From Peptococcaceae bacterium (GTDB lineage Bacteria > Bacillota > Peptococcia > DRI-13 > UBA5745): 19,720 nucleotides of DNA. The translations under genes and the position numbers were made by a program. Shown here one piece after another: positions 1 through 7,781 of this stretch. The stretch covers positions 1 through 19,720 of the forward strand of contig JAISDM010000069.1 of the NCBI GenBank assembly GCA_031264885.1, given 5' to 3'. The notes under the pieces are model-generated. The model was not told the origin of the DNA. It worked only from the letters and a program-made list of their open reading frames with translations, and did not search any database. Position 1 is the stretch's first letter. The number at the start of each line of letters is the position of its first letter.

Positions 1-178
1 CACGAGGCAAGAAAGGTTGAACGCCGCGTACCCACGGTGGTACGCAAGTGAAAACCTGACGCGGCATCGTGCCAAAAAGACCGTGCCAGCGGGGCATATG
101 TTTCCGCACACGAGTATCATAAGTTTGAGCAAAAAAAGGGGTCATTACGCGGCGACCCCCGGAGGAGGGGACTGGAGA
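1..178 (+). promoter_or_regulatory. thrS leader, possibly structured RNA (type unknown)
   Basis: No convincing gene. Bases 23-29 (gccgcgt) are fully complementary to 59-65 (acgcggc), 14-18 (aggtt) to 52-56 (aacct), and 26-32 to 39-44/45 (gcgtacc with ggtacgc). The first two pairings interleave, as in a pseudoknot, and the third competes with the first. Bases 36-43 (ggtggtac) recall the T-box core, and thrS is a classic T-box target, but the full T-box consensus is not present and the window cuts the 5' side. A hairpin at 138-143/154-159 (ggggtc/gacccc) sits just before the thrS ribosome site at 161-170, whose G-run could pair with the same C-run. A regulatory role is an inference only. Confidence 0.3.
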
Positions 179-2089
179 ATGGCGGTTCATGTCACATTGA
201 AGGATGGGAGCGTCCGGGAATATCCGGCGGGCGTCTCATTGGCAAAAATCGCGGAAAGCATCGGCCAGGCGCTGGCGAGGAACGCGCTGGCGGCAAAATT
301 CAACGGCGCGGTGACCGATCTCGCGGCTGAAGTGCGCGAAGACGGATTGGTTGAGTTTCTTACCTTTGACGACGAGGAAGGCAGGAACACGCTGCGCCAC
401 ACCGCGTCCCACATTATGGCACAGGCGGTGAAGCGGCTTTTTCCCCAGGCGAAGCTGGCCATAGGGCCGGCCATCGCGGACGGTTTTTATTATGATTTTG
501 ATCTGGATGTGACTTTGACGCCTGAGATACTGGGCGAGATCGAGAAAGAGATGGACAAGATCATCAAGGAGGACTGGCCGGTTCTGCGCAAGGAGATGGG
601 GCGGGAGGACGCGGTCCGGTTCTTCGGGGAGCGGGGCGAAGCCTATAAGACGGAGCTGATCGCCGGTCTGGGGGAGGACGCGGTGATCAGCCTGTATGAG
701 CAGGGCGAGTTCGTGGATCTCTGCGCCGGGCCTCATGTGCCGGGTACGGGGAAGGTCAGGGCGGTGAAGCTTCTGTCCCTGGCGGGGGCTTACTGGCGCG
801 GCGACGTGAAGAATAAAATGCTGCAAAGGGTATACGGCACGGCTTTTTTGAAAAAATCCGACTTGGACGCCTATTTGCTCCAGGTGGAGGAGGCCAGGAA
901 GCGGGATCACCGGAAGCTGGGCCAGGAATTGAAGCTCTTTGTCCTGAAGGACGAGGGGCCGGGATTCCCGTTTTTTCTGCCAAAGGGCGTGACTTTGCGG
1001 AACGCGCTGGAGGGCTACTGGCGGGAGCTGCATCAAAAATGGGGATATCAGGAAATCAAAACCCCCATGATCCTGAACCGGGAGCTGTGGGAGCGTTCCG
1101 GCCATTGGGACTATTATCGGGAGAACATGTATCTGACGGAAATCGACGAGGAAGCCTATGTCATCAAGCCCATGAACTGTCCGGGGGCTATCTTGGTGTA
1201 CAATCAGGACATACACAGTTACCGGGAGCTGCCGATAAAATACGCGGAGATGGGCGTCGTTCACCGGCATGAGCTTTCCGGCGCGCTCCACGGGCTGATG
1301 CGGGTGCGCTGCTTCACACAGGACGACGCCCACATCTTTATGACGGAGGATCAGATCACCGGCGAGATCAAAAAAGTCATCGATCAGGTGGCCGCCATCT
1401 ACAGTTTGTTCGGGTTCTCTTACCATGTGGAGCTGTCCACCAAGCCGGAAAAAGCCGTGGGAGACGACGCGGTTTGGGACAGGGCCACCGAAGCCCTGGA
1501 GAAGGCACTGACGGAAAAAGGCGTCTCTTACAAAGTGAATCCGGGGGACGGGGCTTTTTACGGGCCGAAAATCGACTTCCACCTGAAAGATTCCATCGGC
1601 CGGACCTGGCAGTGCGGCACGATTCAGCTGGACTTCAATTTGCCGGAGCGATTTGATATGACCTATGTGGGCGCGGACGGGCAGAAGCACCGGCCGGTGA
1701 TGGTGCATCGGACGGCGCTGGGCAGCATCGAGCGGTTCATCGCCATTCTGACAGAGCATTACGCGGGGGCTTTCCCCACCTGGCTGTCCCCGGTGCAGGC
1801 GCGGATATTGCCCATCACGGACAAGCAGCGGGATTACGGGGCGCGCCTGGAGCAGGACCTGAAGGAAGCCGGCGTGCGGGCGGAACTGGACGACCGCAGC
1901 GAGAAGATCAATTATAAGATACGGGAAGCCCAAATGGAAAAGATACCCTATATGCTGGTCGTCGGCGCCAAGGAGGCGGAGGCGGGCGCTGTGTCGTTGC
2001 GCGCCCGGGGAGAGGGCGACAAGGGCATGACGGATTACGCGGGCTTCAAGCAAAGTCTGCTGGAGGAAATCGCGGGGAGAAAGTCGTGA
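179..2089 (+). CDS. thrS: threonyl-tRNA synthetase
   Basis: Charges tRNA-Thr with threonine in the cytoplasm. The 636-residue product has the usual bacterial length and order: an N-terminal TGS domain (about 1-62), the editing domain with HTASH (H74/H78) and CAGPH (C182, H186), the class II catalytic core, and a C-terminal anticodon-binding domain from about 535. The zinc ligands are visible as C334 in KPMNCPG, H385 in DDAHIF and H510 in VMVHR. Class II motif 2 is seen in VRCFTQDDAHIF and motif 3 near ALGSIERF. The ATG at 179 follows a strong ribosome site (ggaggagggg, 161-170) and begins at the conserved TGS start. An in-frame extension to base 17 is possible but unlike the family. The next gene overlaps the stop by four bases. 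Confidence 0.97.
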   Translation: MAVHVTLKDGSVREYPAGVSLAKIAESIGQALARNALAAKFNGAVTDLAAEVREDGLVEFLTFDDEEGRNTLRHTASHIMAQAVKRLFPQAKLAIGPAIADGFYYDFDLDVTLTPEILGEIEKEMDKIIKEDWPVLRKEMGREDAVRFFGERGEAYKTELIAGLGEDAVISLYEQGEFVDLCAGPHVPGTGKVRAVKLLSLAGAYWRGDVKNKMLQRVYGTAFLKKSDLDAYLLQVEEARKRDHRKLGQELKLFVLKDEGPGFPFFLPKGVTLRNALEGYWRELHQKWGYQEIKTPMILNRELWERSGHWDYYRENMYLTEIDEEAYVIKPMNCPGAILVYNQDIHSYRELPIKYAEMGVVHRHELSGALHGLMRVRCFTQDDAHIFMTEDQITGEIKKVIDQVAAIYSLFGFSYHVELSTKPEKAVGDDAVWDRATEALEKALTEKGVSYKVNPGDGAFYGPKIDFHLKDSIGRTWQCGTIQLDFNLPERFDMTYVGADGQKHRPVMVHRTALGSIERFIAILTEHYAGAFPTWLSPVQARILPITDKQRDYGARLEQDLKEAGVRAELDDRSEKINYKIREAQMEKIPYMLVVGAKEAEAGAVSLRARGEGDKGMTDYAGFKQSLLEEIAGRKS

Positions 2090-2328
2090 CGGTTAACGAA
2101 CAATCTATTGATTTCTTCACGGATTTAGTTGTTACGAATGTGATTGACGCGATTGCGGAGCGTACTGGTAAGACGGCGACGGAAACGTTTCGCGAGTTAA
2201 TGAAAAGCAAGACTTATGAGTTATTGATTGACCCTGAATCATATCTGTTTCTCGAAAGCCCGGCGTATGTGCTTGATATGGTTGACGCGGAAGAGCGCGG
2301 CGATTGGGATAGGTGGTTGGAGGTATAA
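2086..2328 (+). CDS. small hypothetical protein, probable partner of the DUF3791-like protein
   Basis: An 80-residue acidic protein beginning with GTG inside the last codons of thrS (GTGA overlap), with a ribosome site ggggaga at 2074-2080. It has no signal peptide or membrane segment and looks all-helical: an N-terminal helix (FFTDLVVTNVIDAIAERTG), then a segment ending ESPAYVLDMVDAE. From memory, small proteins of this kind accompany DUF3791 genes in Clostridia, but I cannot name its family with certainty. Codon use is more AT-rich than in thrS, with many gtt, gat, att and tta codons, suggesting later acquisition. Its TAA overlaps the next ATG by one base (TAATG), so the two are almost certainly translated together. 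Function unknown. Confidence 0.75.
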   Translation: MTVNEQSIDFFTDLVVTNVIDAIAERTGKTATETFRELMKSKTYELLIDPESYLFLESPAYVLDMVDAEERGDWDRWLEV

Positions 2329-2588
2329 TGTCTATGACCGGGATCAACAGTCAAATATTTCTCCAAGTGGAGATTGCTCATTTGTATATGCGGCGGCATA
2401 AGCTCACGCCGGAGCAGTTCTTGGCACTGGATGAGGAGTACGGCGTTCTGCATTTTCTTGACATTGGATACGAGCCGTATCACTTGACGGGGCGTGAGGG
2501 CGTTCTTGCTGAAATTGAAAAAATTGTCGAGGAACAACGTTTCGCGAGAGCTGGTGAATCAGTGGCGGATACAATCGCGCAGAGTTAA
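2328..2588 (+). CDS. DUF3791-like small protein
   Basis: An 86-residue protein starting at the ATG in TAATG directly after the preceding gene, with ggagg at 2319-2323. A second ATG at 2334 has better spacing and may be the real start. The visible pattern, LTPEQFLALDEEYGVLHFL followed by YEPYHLTGREGVLAEIE, is what I associate with DUF3791, whose members have a short helical fold and an L/HxxGxEG...EI tail. DUF3791 genes often lie beside DUF3990, a family related to ADP-ribosyltransferases, and such clusters have been suspected of toxin-antitoxin-like behaviour. No DUF3990 gene follows: the gene is succeeded only by repeats. The protein is probably cytoplasmic; its function is unknown. The family call rests on recalled motif similarity, not on a search. 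Confidence 0.7.
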   Translation: MSMTGINSQIFLQVEIAHLYMRRHKLTPEQFLALDEEYGVLHFLDIGYEPYHLTGREGVLAEIEKIVEEQRFARAGESVADTIAQS

Positions 2589-2636
2589 CATGATTTGGCG
2601 AAACACACTGCGCGGGCGCGGGCGATTCGAGTTCCG

Positions 2637-2692
2637 GGCGGCAGGATGCCGCCCCTACGGGGAGGCGCCTGTAGGGGCGGCATTCTGCCGCC
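2637..2692. repeat. REP-like inverted repeat, 22-bp arms
   Basis: Arms 2637-2658 and 2671-2692 are reverse complements except for one transition, around a 12-base loop. The right arm is identical over 22 bases to 17992-18013 between fliI and fliJ, so this is a dispersed family. No T-run follows, so it is not a normal intrinsic terminator. It opens a roughly 320-base gene-free block (2589-2910) of nested inverted repeats. Reading frames through this block are an effect of GC-rich repeats. Confidence 0.85.
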
Positions 2693-2723
2693 TGTCTTCG
2701 GCCGGCGGAACCACCCCGTCAGT

Positions 2724-2774
2724 CGGAGTCTGTACGACTTCCCCTTTAAAGAAGGGGAAGTCGTACAGACTCCG
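2724..2774. repeat. perfect inverted repeat, 23-bp arms
   Basis: Arms 2724-2746 and 2752-2774 are exact reverse complements around a five-base loop (taaag). The transcript would form a very stable hairpin on either strand, but no U-tract follows on either side. The perfect arms suggest a recently mobile or actively maintained miniature repeat element, not a terminator. Confidence 0.85.
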
Positions 2775-2781
2775 CTTGCCA

Positions 2782-2906
2782 CCCCTCCAGGGCATCGAAG
2801 CCGACCGCGCCCGGTGGGCGAGAGAGGGAGGGTGAGATGGGGCGGGCACGTGGTGAAAGCGCGTCGCCAGACGCGCCGGTTGAGCCCGTGTCCCAACCTG
2901 GAGGGG
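2782..2906. repeat. outer 9-bp inverted repeat enclosing a small hairpin
   Basis: cccctccag at 2782-2790 is the exact reverse complement of ctggagggg at 2898-2906. The enclosed stretch contains a further hairpin, gcgcgtc (2859-2865) with gacgcgc (2870-2876). I see no coding signal inside. It may be a non-autonomous element lying beside the other two repeats. Confidence 0.5.
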
Positions 2907-2931
2907 AATTTTTTTCTTTATAAATTAATGC

Positions 2932-2960
2932 TTGCAATTCAGGAATAAAATAGATAAAAT
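2932..2960 (+). promoter_or_regulatory. predicted sigma-A promoter for dprA
   Basis: TTGCAA (2932-2937) and TAAAAT (2955-2960) are separated by exactly 17 bases in an AT-rich stretch that begins abruptly after the repeat cluster. Transcription would start near 2967, about 40 bases upstream of the dprA ATG. It probably drives dprA and at least part of topA-trmFO-xerC-hslVU. Confidence 0.65.
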
Positions 2961-3005
2961 GGATGGGCATAGGAGAGCAAGGTCTGTGTAATTTTTTGGG
3001 AGAAA

Positions 3006-4121
3006 ATGGGGAATGGTCGATTGGATAGAATTTATGCCGCGGCGCTGCATTTGCTGCTGGGATTGGATTTAAATCCGCTGTTTGACGATATATTGTCCCG
3101 ATGGGGTTCTTTCGAGGATTTTTGGAAGGCGGGGGCGGTTCCCGGCGGCCTTCCTCTGGGTCCGAAGGCGCGGGAGCGCCTGGAAACCGGCAAAAAACAG
3201 CTGAATCCGGAGCGTATGGCGGAACGGTATGAGAAAAAAGGCATTCGCTATATTACAAAATTGGAATCAGAATTTTCAAAACAACTGTTGACCATTTACA
3301 ATGTTCCCTGTATCCTATATTATCATGGCAGGCTTTCTTTATTGAACGCCACATCTGTGGCCGTGGTGGGTTCCAGGAAGCCGACGCCCTATGGCGTCGC
3401 CCAATGCGGGCAGATCTCGGCACAGTTGTCCAAGAGAGGCGTCTGCGTGGTCAGCGGCTTGGCCGCGGGCATCGACGCCGCCGCCCATAAAGGCGCGTTA
3501 ACGGAAAAAGGCTCTACCATCGCGGTGCTGGGGTCGGGAATCGACCAGATCTATCCGAGGCAGAACCGCTTGCTGTTCCGGGAAGTCTGCGAGAGCGGGC
3601 TGACCGTCAGCGAATTCCCTCCGGAAACCCAGGCTCAGCCGTGGCACTTCCCCATACGCAACCGCATCATCAGCGGCCTGGCGGAAGGGGTGCTGGTGGT
3701 GGAAGCCCAGGCGCGGAGCGGCTCGCTGATTACCGCGGATCACGCCCTGGAACAGAACAAAGAGGTGTTCGCCTTGCCGGGCCCGGTCTCCAGCGCGCTG
3801 AGCGTGGGCCCGCTCAGATTGATTCAGCAGGGGGCGAAATTAGTGGTCAACGCCAATGATATTCTCGAGGAAATAGGCATCCCGCCGGATGAGGCGAATC
3901 AGGGCGCGGAGGAACAGCGGCCCCCTTTAAGCGACGGGGAGAAGCAATTGATGCGCAGGATCGGTTACGAGCCGGTGCATATAGACTATTTGCTCAAATG
4001 GGAGGACGCGGGCGGGAAAGGTTCCGCCGGGCAGGGCGGGGGTTTGTTCGCCATGCTGATGGAACTGGAATGGAAAGGCTGGATTCAATCTGTTCCCGGA
4101 AATTATTATGTCAGGGTTTGA
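3006..4121 (+). CDS. dprA: DNA processing protein DprA/Smf
   Basis: Binds incoming single-stranded DNA and loads RecA during natural transformation; also widespread in bacteria not known to be competent. The 371-residue product has a helical N-terminal region (1-110), the Rossmann-like DprA core beginning at VAVVGSRKPTPYG (118-130) with VSGLAAGIDAAAH, IAVLGSGIDQIYP and FPIRNRIISGL, and a C-terminal winged-helix region (about 310-371) of the DML1 type. The ATG at 3006 follows gggag (2998-3002) with tight spacing. It is the first gene of the group leading to topA, 32 bases downstream, as in Bacillus subtilis (smf-topA). Codons in 3240-3350 are noticeably more AT-rich than in the rest of the gene. 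Confidence 0.95.
   Translation: MGNGRLDRIYAAALHLLLGLDLNPLFDDILSRWGSFEDFWKAGAVPGGLPLGPKARERLETGKKQLNPERMAERYEKKGIRYITKLESEFSKQLLTIYNVPCILYYHGRLSLLNATSVAVVGSRKPTPYGVAQCGQISAQLSKRGVCVVSGLAAGIDAAAHKGALTEKGSTIAVLGSGIDQIYPRQNRLLFREVCESGLTVSEFPPETQAQPWHFPIRNRIISGLAEGVLVVEAQARSGSLITADHALEQNKEVFALPGPVSSALSVGPLRLIQQGAKLVVNANDILEEIGIPPDEANQGAEEQRPPLSDGEKQLMRRIGYEPVHIDYLLKWEDAGGKGSAGQGGGLFAMLMELEWKGWIQSVPGNYYVRV
3271..3316 (+). promoter_or_regulatory. possible internal promoter with a weak CodY-like box, inside dprA
   Basis: Within an AT-rich stretch of dprA, aattttcaaaacaac (3271-3285) matches 11 of 15 positions of the CodY box AATTTTCWGAAAATT. It is followed two bases later by TTGACC (3288-3293) and, after 17 bases, TATCCT (3311-3316). 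It would read into topA and downstream genes. The arrangement resembles the stronger site inside hslU, but the operator match is weak and could be chance. Confidence 0.25.
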
Positions 4122-4153
4122 AAAACAGGACTTGAAAAGTGTAGGTGAAACGG

Positions 4154-6253
4154 ATGTCAAAAACATTAGTAGTGGTGGAGTCTCCGGCTAAGGCCAAGAC
4201 CATCGGCAAATTCCTGGGGAAAAAATATGTGGTGAAAGCGTCTATGGGACATATTCGAGATTTGCCGAAAAGTCAGTTCGGGATCAATCTGGAAAACGAT
4301 GTGGAAATTAAGTACATCACCATCCGGGGCAAGGGGGATCTCCTGCAGGAATTGAAAACGCTGGCCAGGAAATGCGACCATGTGCTTCTGGCTACAGACC
4401 CGGATCGGGAAGGGGAGGCCATTGCCTGGCATTTACAGGCGATGCTGAATGTGGAGGGATCCCAGCATTGCCGCATAGAATTTCATGAGGTGACACAGAA
4501 AGCCATCGGGGACGCGGTCCGCAACCCCAGGCCCATCGATATCAACCGGGTGGAAGCCCAGCAAGCCCGCCGGGTGTTGGACCGGGTGGTGGGCTACAAT
4601 CTGAGTCCTCTCCTGTGGCGCAAGGTCAAGAAAGGCTTGTCCGCCGGCCGGGTTCAGTCGGTGGCGGTGCGCCTGATCTGCGACCGGGAAGAGGAGATCG
4701 TGAACTTCATTCCCCAGGAATATTGGACTTTGGGGGCTCAGCTGAACAAAGACAGGAAGACCTTCGAGGCAAAGCTGGCGACGGTAGGGAAGAAGAAGGC
4801 GGAGCTTAAGAATCAGGATATGGTGGAAAAAATCATCCAAGACATCGGGAAAGCCGATTTTACGGTGGGTTCCGTAAAGAAGCGCAAACAAGCCAGGAAT
4901 CCCGCGCCGCCCTTCATTACCAGCAGCCTCCAGCAGGAAGCGTACCGTAAATGCAATTTTTCCGCGAAAATAACCATGATGATCGCCCAGCAGCTCTATG
5001 AGGGGCTGGATTTGAGCAAGGAAGAGGGAACGGTGGGTCTGGTCACCTACATCCGCACCGATTCCACCCGGATCAGCGACGAGGCCAAAGCTCAGGCCAA
5101 GACTTTTATCGAAGCGGTCTACGGCGCGAAATATTATCCGCAGAAAGCGCGGGTCTACACGGTCAAGGGCAAGATCCAAAACGCCCATGAAGGGATACGC
5201 CCCACCTCCGTGGAACGGACGCCGGAGTCGGTCAAGACGTTTTTGAGTACGGATCAGTATAAATTATATAAGCTGGTTTGGGACCGGTTTGTGGCGTCTC
5301 AGATGGCCTCCGCCGAGCTGGAAGTGACGACGGCGGATATCAAGGTGAAGGACTACGGATTCAGGGCCGCGGGCGTTGTGATGCTCTTCCCGGGATTTAC
5401 GAAACTGTATACGGAAGGCCGCGACGGTCAGGAGGACGAGGAGCAGGGCGTGCTGCCGGTTTTGACGGAGGGGGAATCCCTGACGCTGAAGCAGCTGCTG
5501 CCCAAACAGCATTTTACCCAGCCGCTTCCGAGGTTCACCGAGGCCACGCTGATCAAATCCCTGGAAGAGATGGGGGTGGGCCGGCCCAGCACCTACGCTC
5601 CCATTCTGGACACCATTCTGAGCCGCGGCTATGTGTATAAAGAGAAGAAGCAGTATGGCCCCACCGAGCTGGGTCTGCTGGTGATGGAACTGCTCAAAAA
5701 ATATTTTTCGGACGTGATCGATTACGAGTTTACGGCCCAGATGGAGACCCTGCTGGACAAAGTGGAGGAGGGCGAGCAGGACTGGAAAAAGGTCATTCTG
5801 GAGTTTAACGAGCCCTTCATTCAGGAATTAAAGGTCGCCGATGAGGAAATCGGGCCGATGGAAATCGCGGACGAAGTGACGGATGTCATTTGCGATAAAT
5901 GCGGAAGAAACATGGTCGTCAAGCGGGGACGCTTCGGCAAGTTTTTGGCGTGCCCGGGGTTCCCCGAATGCCGCAACACCAAGCCTCTTCTGGAGGAGCT
6001 GGGTGTGCCCTGTCCCAAATGCGGCCGGGGGAAAGCCGTGGCGCGGTGGTCCAAGAAAGGGAAGAAGTTCTTTGGGTGCAGTTTGTATCCGGAATGCGAT
6101 TTCGTATCCTGGGATGAGCCTTCGGCTGAGAAATGCCCCCAATGCGGGGCGGTGCTGATGATCAAAAACACCAGAAGGGACGGGCGGAAGCTGGTCTGTC
6201 CCACGGAGAAATGCGGTTTTTCCAAGATTCAAGAGGCGGAGCAGGATGCTTAA
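4154..6253 (+). CDS. topA: DNA topoisomerase I (type IA)
   Basis: Relaxes negative supercoils by transient single-strand cleavage through a tyrosine. The 699-residue product starts with the Toprim domain (LVVVESPAKAKTIGKF, E9; DPDREGEA with D82 and D84). The catalytic tyrosine is Y299 in GLVTYIRTDS. The C-terminus carries three four-cysteine zinc ribbons, starting at CDKCGRNM, CPKCGRGK and CPQCGAVL. Length and order are those of Bacillota TopA. The ATG at 4154 has aggtga at 4143-4148 before it and begins MSKTLVVVES; a GTG three codons earlier is less likely. The end overlaps trmFO by eight bases. Confidence 0.97.
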   Translation: MSKTLVVVESPAKAKTIGKFLGKKYVVKASMGHIRDLPKSQFGINLENDVEIKYITIRGKGDLLQELKTLARKCDHVLLATDPDREGEAIAWHLQAMLNVEGSQHCRIEFHEVTQKAIGDAVRNPRPIDINRVEAQQARRVLDRVVGYNLSPLLWRKVKKGLSAGRVQSVAVRLICDREEEIVNFIPQEYWTLGAQLNKDRKTFEAKLATVGKKKAELKNQDMVEKIIQDIGKADFTVGSVKKRKQARNPAPPFITSSLQQEAYRKCNFSAKITMMIAQQLYEGLDLSKEEGTVGLVTYIRTDSTRISDEAKAQAKTFIEAVYGAKYYPQKARVYTVKGKIQNAHEGIRPTSVERTPESVKTFLSTDQYKLYKLVWDRFVASQMASAELEVTTADIKVKDYGFRAAGVVMLFPGFTKLYTEGRDGQEDEEQGVLPVLTEGESLTLKQLLPKQHFTQPLPRFTEATLIKSLEEMGVGRPSTYAPILDTILSRGYVYKEKKQYGPTELGLLVMELLKKYFSDVIDYEFTAQMETLLDKVEEGEQDWKKVILEFNEPFIQELKVADEEIGPMEIADEVTDVICDKCGRNMVVKRGRFGKFLACPGFPECRNTKPLLEELGVPCPKCGRGKAVARWSKKGKKFFGCSLYPECDFVSWDEPSAEKCPQCGAVLMIKNTRRDGRKLVCPTEKCGFSKIQEAEQDA

Positions 6254-7658
6254 CGCGGAACGCCCGGCTGTGACGGCGGTGAACCCGCCGCCGGGGCTGG
6301 CGCGGACGCCGGCGGCAGCGGCGGGAGCGCGGCCCGCGGACGGCGGGGCGGCGGCGGTGACGGTGGTCGGCGCGGGGCTGGCGGGCAGCGAGGCGGCCTG
6401 GCAGCTGGTCCGGAGGGGCGTGCCTGTCCGCCTGTATGAAATGCGGCCGGGCAAGACGACGCCCGCCCATCACGGAGAGGGATTCGCCGAGCTGGTGTGC
6501 AGCAATTCCTTTCGGGCGGAGAGCCTTGAGAACGCCGTGGGCCTGCTGAAAGAAGAGATGCGGCGGCTGGATTCGCTGATCATGCGCTGCGCGGACGAAT
6601 GGCGGGTGCCGGCGGGGGCCGCTTTGGCCGTGGACCGGGAGGGCTTCGCCCAGGCGGTGACCCGGGCGCTGACCGCTCATCCCCTGGTGGAAGTCATCCG
6701 GGAGGAGGCGGTCCGGATTCCGGCGCCGGAGGACGGCATTGTGATTTTGGCCACGGGCCCGCTGACCAGTCCGGCCATGACGGAAGCGGTGAAATCCCTG
6801 ACCGGGGAAGAAAGCCTGTACTTCTACGACGCGGCGGCGCCTGTGCTTCAGGCGGACAGCGTGGATATGGATGTGGCCTATTGGGCTTCCCGGTACGATA
6901 AGGGGACCCGGGACTATCTGAACTGCCCCATGAGCCGGGAGGAGTATGAGGCGTTCTATGAGGCGCTGATCCACGCGGAACCGGCTCCGAGGGAGGATTT
7001 TGACAAGGCGGTGTATTTCGAGGGCTGTATGCCGGTGGAGGTCATGGCGGAAAGAGGGCCCCAGACCCTTCTCTTCGGCCCGCTGAAGCCTGTGGGCCTG
7101 GAGGATCCCCGAACGGGGAAGAGGCCCTGGGCGGTGGTTCAGCTGAGGCAGGACGACCGGCTGAAGACCCTGTTTAATATGGTGGGATTCCAGACGCGGC
7201 TCAAATGGAGCGAGCAGAAGCGGGTTTTTCGGATGATTCCGGGGCTGGCTCAGGCTGAGTTCGTCCGTTACGGTGTCATGCACCGCAACACCTTTATTAA
7301 TTCGCCCATAGTAATGGAAGAAACAGGGAATTTCAAGGCGCATCCCCGGATCTTCGCGGCGGGGCAGATGACCGGGGTGGAGGGCTATGTGGAGTCGGCG
7401 GCCTCGGGGCTTATGGCGGGGGTGAACGCGGCCAGGATGTTCGGAGGGCGGCCCCTCACGGTGCTGCCGGAGGAAACCGCCATGGGAAGTTTGATCCGCT
7501 ACACCGTCCGGGGGGATCCGGGGAATTTTCAGCCGATGAATGTGACGTTCGGGCTGATGCCGTCTCCGGCGGATGCCATTCGGGATAAGAAGGCCAGGCG
7601 CCGCCTGATGGCGGAGCGGGCGCTGGAGGCCGTCGAACGCTGGAAGCGCGGGCAATGA
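6246..7658 (+). CDS. trmFO: tRNA (uracil-54-C5) methyltransferase TrmFO, folate/FAD-dependent
   Basis: Makes 5-methyluridine at position 54 of tRNA, taking the carbon from methylenetetrahydrofolate with FAD as redox partner. The dinucleotide-binding motif VTVVGAGLAGSEAAW begins at residue 38, followed by LYEMRPGK, the conserved CSNSFRAESLENAVGLLKEE segment with C85, FEGCMPVEVMAERG with a second cysteine, and the C-terminal FAD motif FAAGQMTGVEGYVESAASG. The 470-residue reading is about 35 longer than usual because of an Ala/Pro/Gly-rich N-terminus. The ATG at 6246 overlaps topA by eight bases and has ggag at 6238-6241. A GTG at 6357 would give the ordinary family start (about 433 residues). 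The start is therefore unsettled; the function is not. Confidence 0.95.
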   Translation: MLNAERPAVTAVNPPPGLARTPAAAAGARPADGGAAAVTVVGAGLAGSEAAWQLVRRGVPVRLYEMRPGKTTPAHHGEGFAELVCSNSFRAESLENAVGLLKEEMRRLDSLIMRCADEWRVPAGAALAVDREGFAQAVTRALTAHPLVEVIREEAVRIPAPEDGIVILATGPLTSPAMTEAVKSLTGEESLYFYDAAAPVLQADSVDMDVAYWASRYDKGTRDYLNCPMSREEYEAFYEALIHAEPAPREDFDKAVYFEGCMPVEVMAERGPQTLLFGPLKPVGLEDPRTGKRPWAVVQLRQDDRLKTLFNMVGFQTRLKWSEQKRVFRMIPGLAQAEFVRYGVMHRNTFINSPIVMEETGNFKAHPRIFAAGQMTGVEGYVESAASGLMAGVNAARMFGGRPLTVLPEETAMGSLIRYTVRGDPGNFQPMNVTFGLMPSPADAIRDKKARRRLMAERALEAVERWKRGQ

Positions 7659-7684
7659 GTTCCGGGACGGGCCGAAAACGGGAC

Positions 7685-7706
7685 GGGGCACGGCATGCCG
7701 TGCCCC
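7685..7706. repeat. perfect 22-bp palindrome, REP-like
   Basis: Eleven-base arms, ggggcacggca and its exact complement, meet with no loop in the 123-base gap between trmFO and xerC. The G-run, GGCA and C-run plan matches the repeats at 2637-2692 and 17992-18013, so it is likely a variant of the same dispersed family. It has no T-run. The rest of the gap holds no gene; the xerC ribosome site follows at 7769-7776. Confidence 0.75.
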
Positions 7707-7781
7707 CACGGTCTGGCCTGTCCCTGGCAGACGCGAATTTCCGAATTGCGGACCGGGATGACGAAAACGGGAGGTGCGGAC

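Noticed and set aside
17..178. N-terminal extension of thrS by 54 residues
   Set aside because: The ATG at 179 has a strong ribosome site and matches the family start at the TGS domain; the extension is unlike any ThrRS and overlaps possible RNA structure.
236..2053. Long antisense reading frame opposite thrS
   Set aside because: A shadow frame in GC-rich DNA; no motif, no ribosome site, and thrS is unmistakable.
2724..2774. Intrinsic terminator for the thrS transcript
   Set aside because: The stem is strong but no T-run follows on either strand and it lies more than 130 bases past the last gene.
2878..2915. Terminator from ggttg/caacc plus the T-run at 2909-2915
   Set aside because: Only a five-pair stem with a long loop and a gap of about ten bases before the T-run.
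2494..2970. Several overlapping small frames in both directions downstream of the DUF3791-like gene
   Set aside because: They translate the inverted repeats and have no ribosome sites or conserved motifs.
7695..7781. Upstream start for xerC
   Set aside because: The added codons run through a palindromic repeat, and the ribosome site gggaggtg points to ATG 7782.
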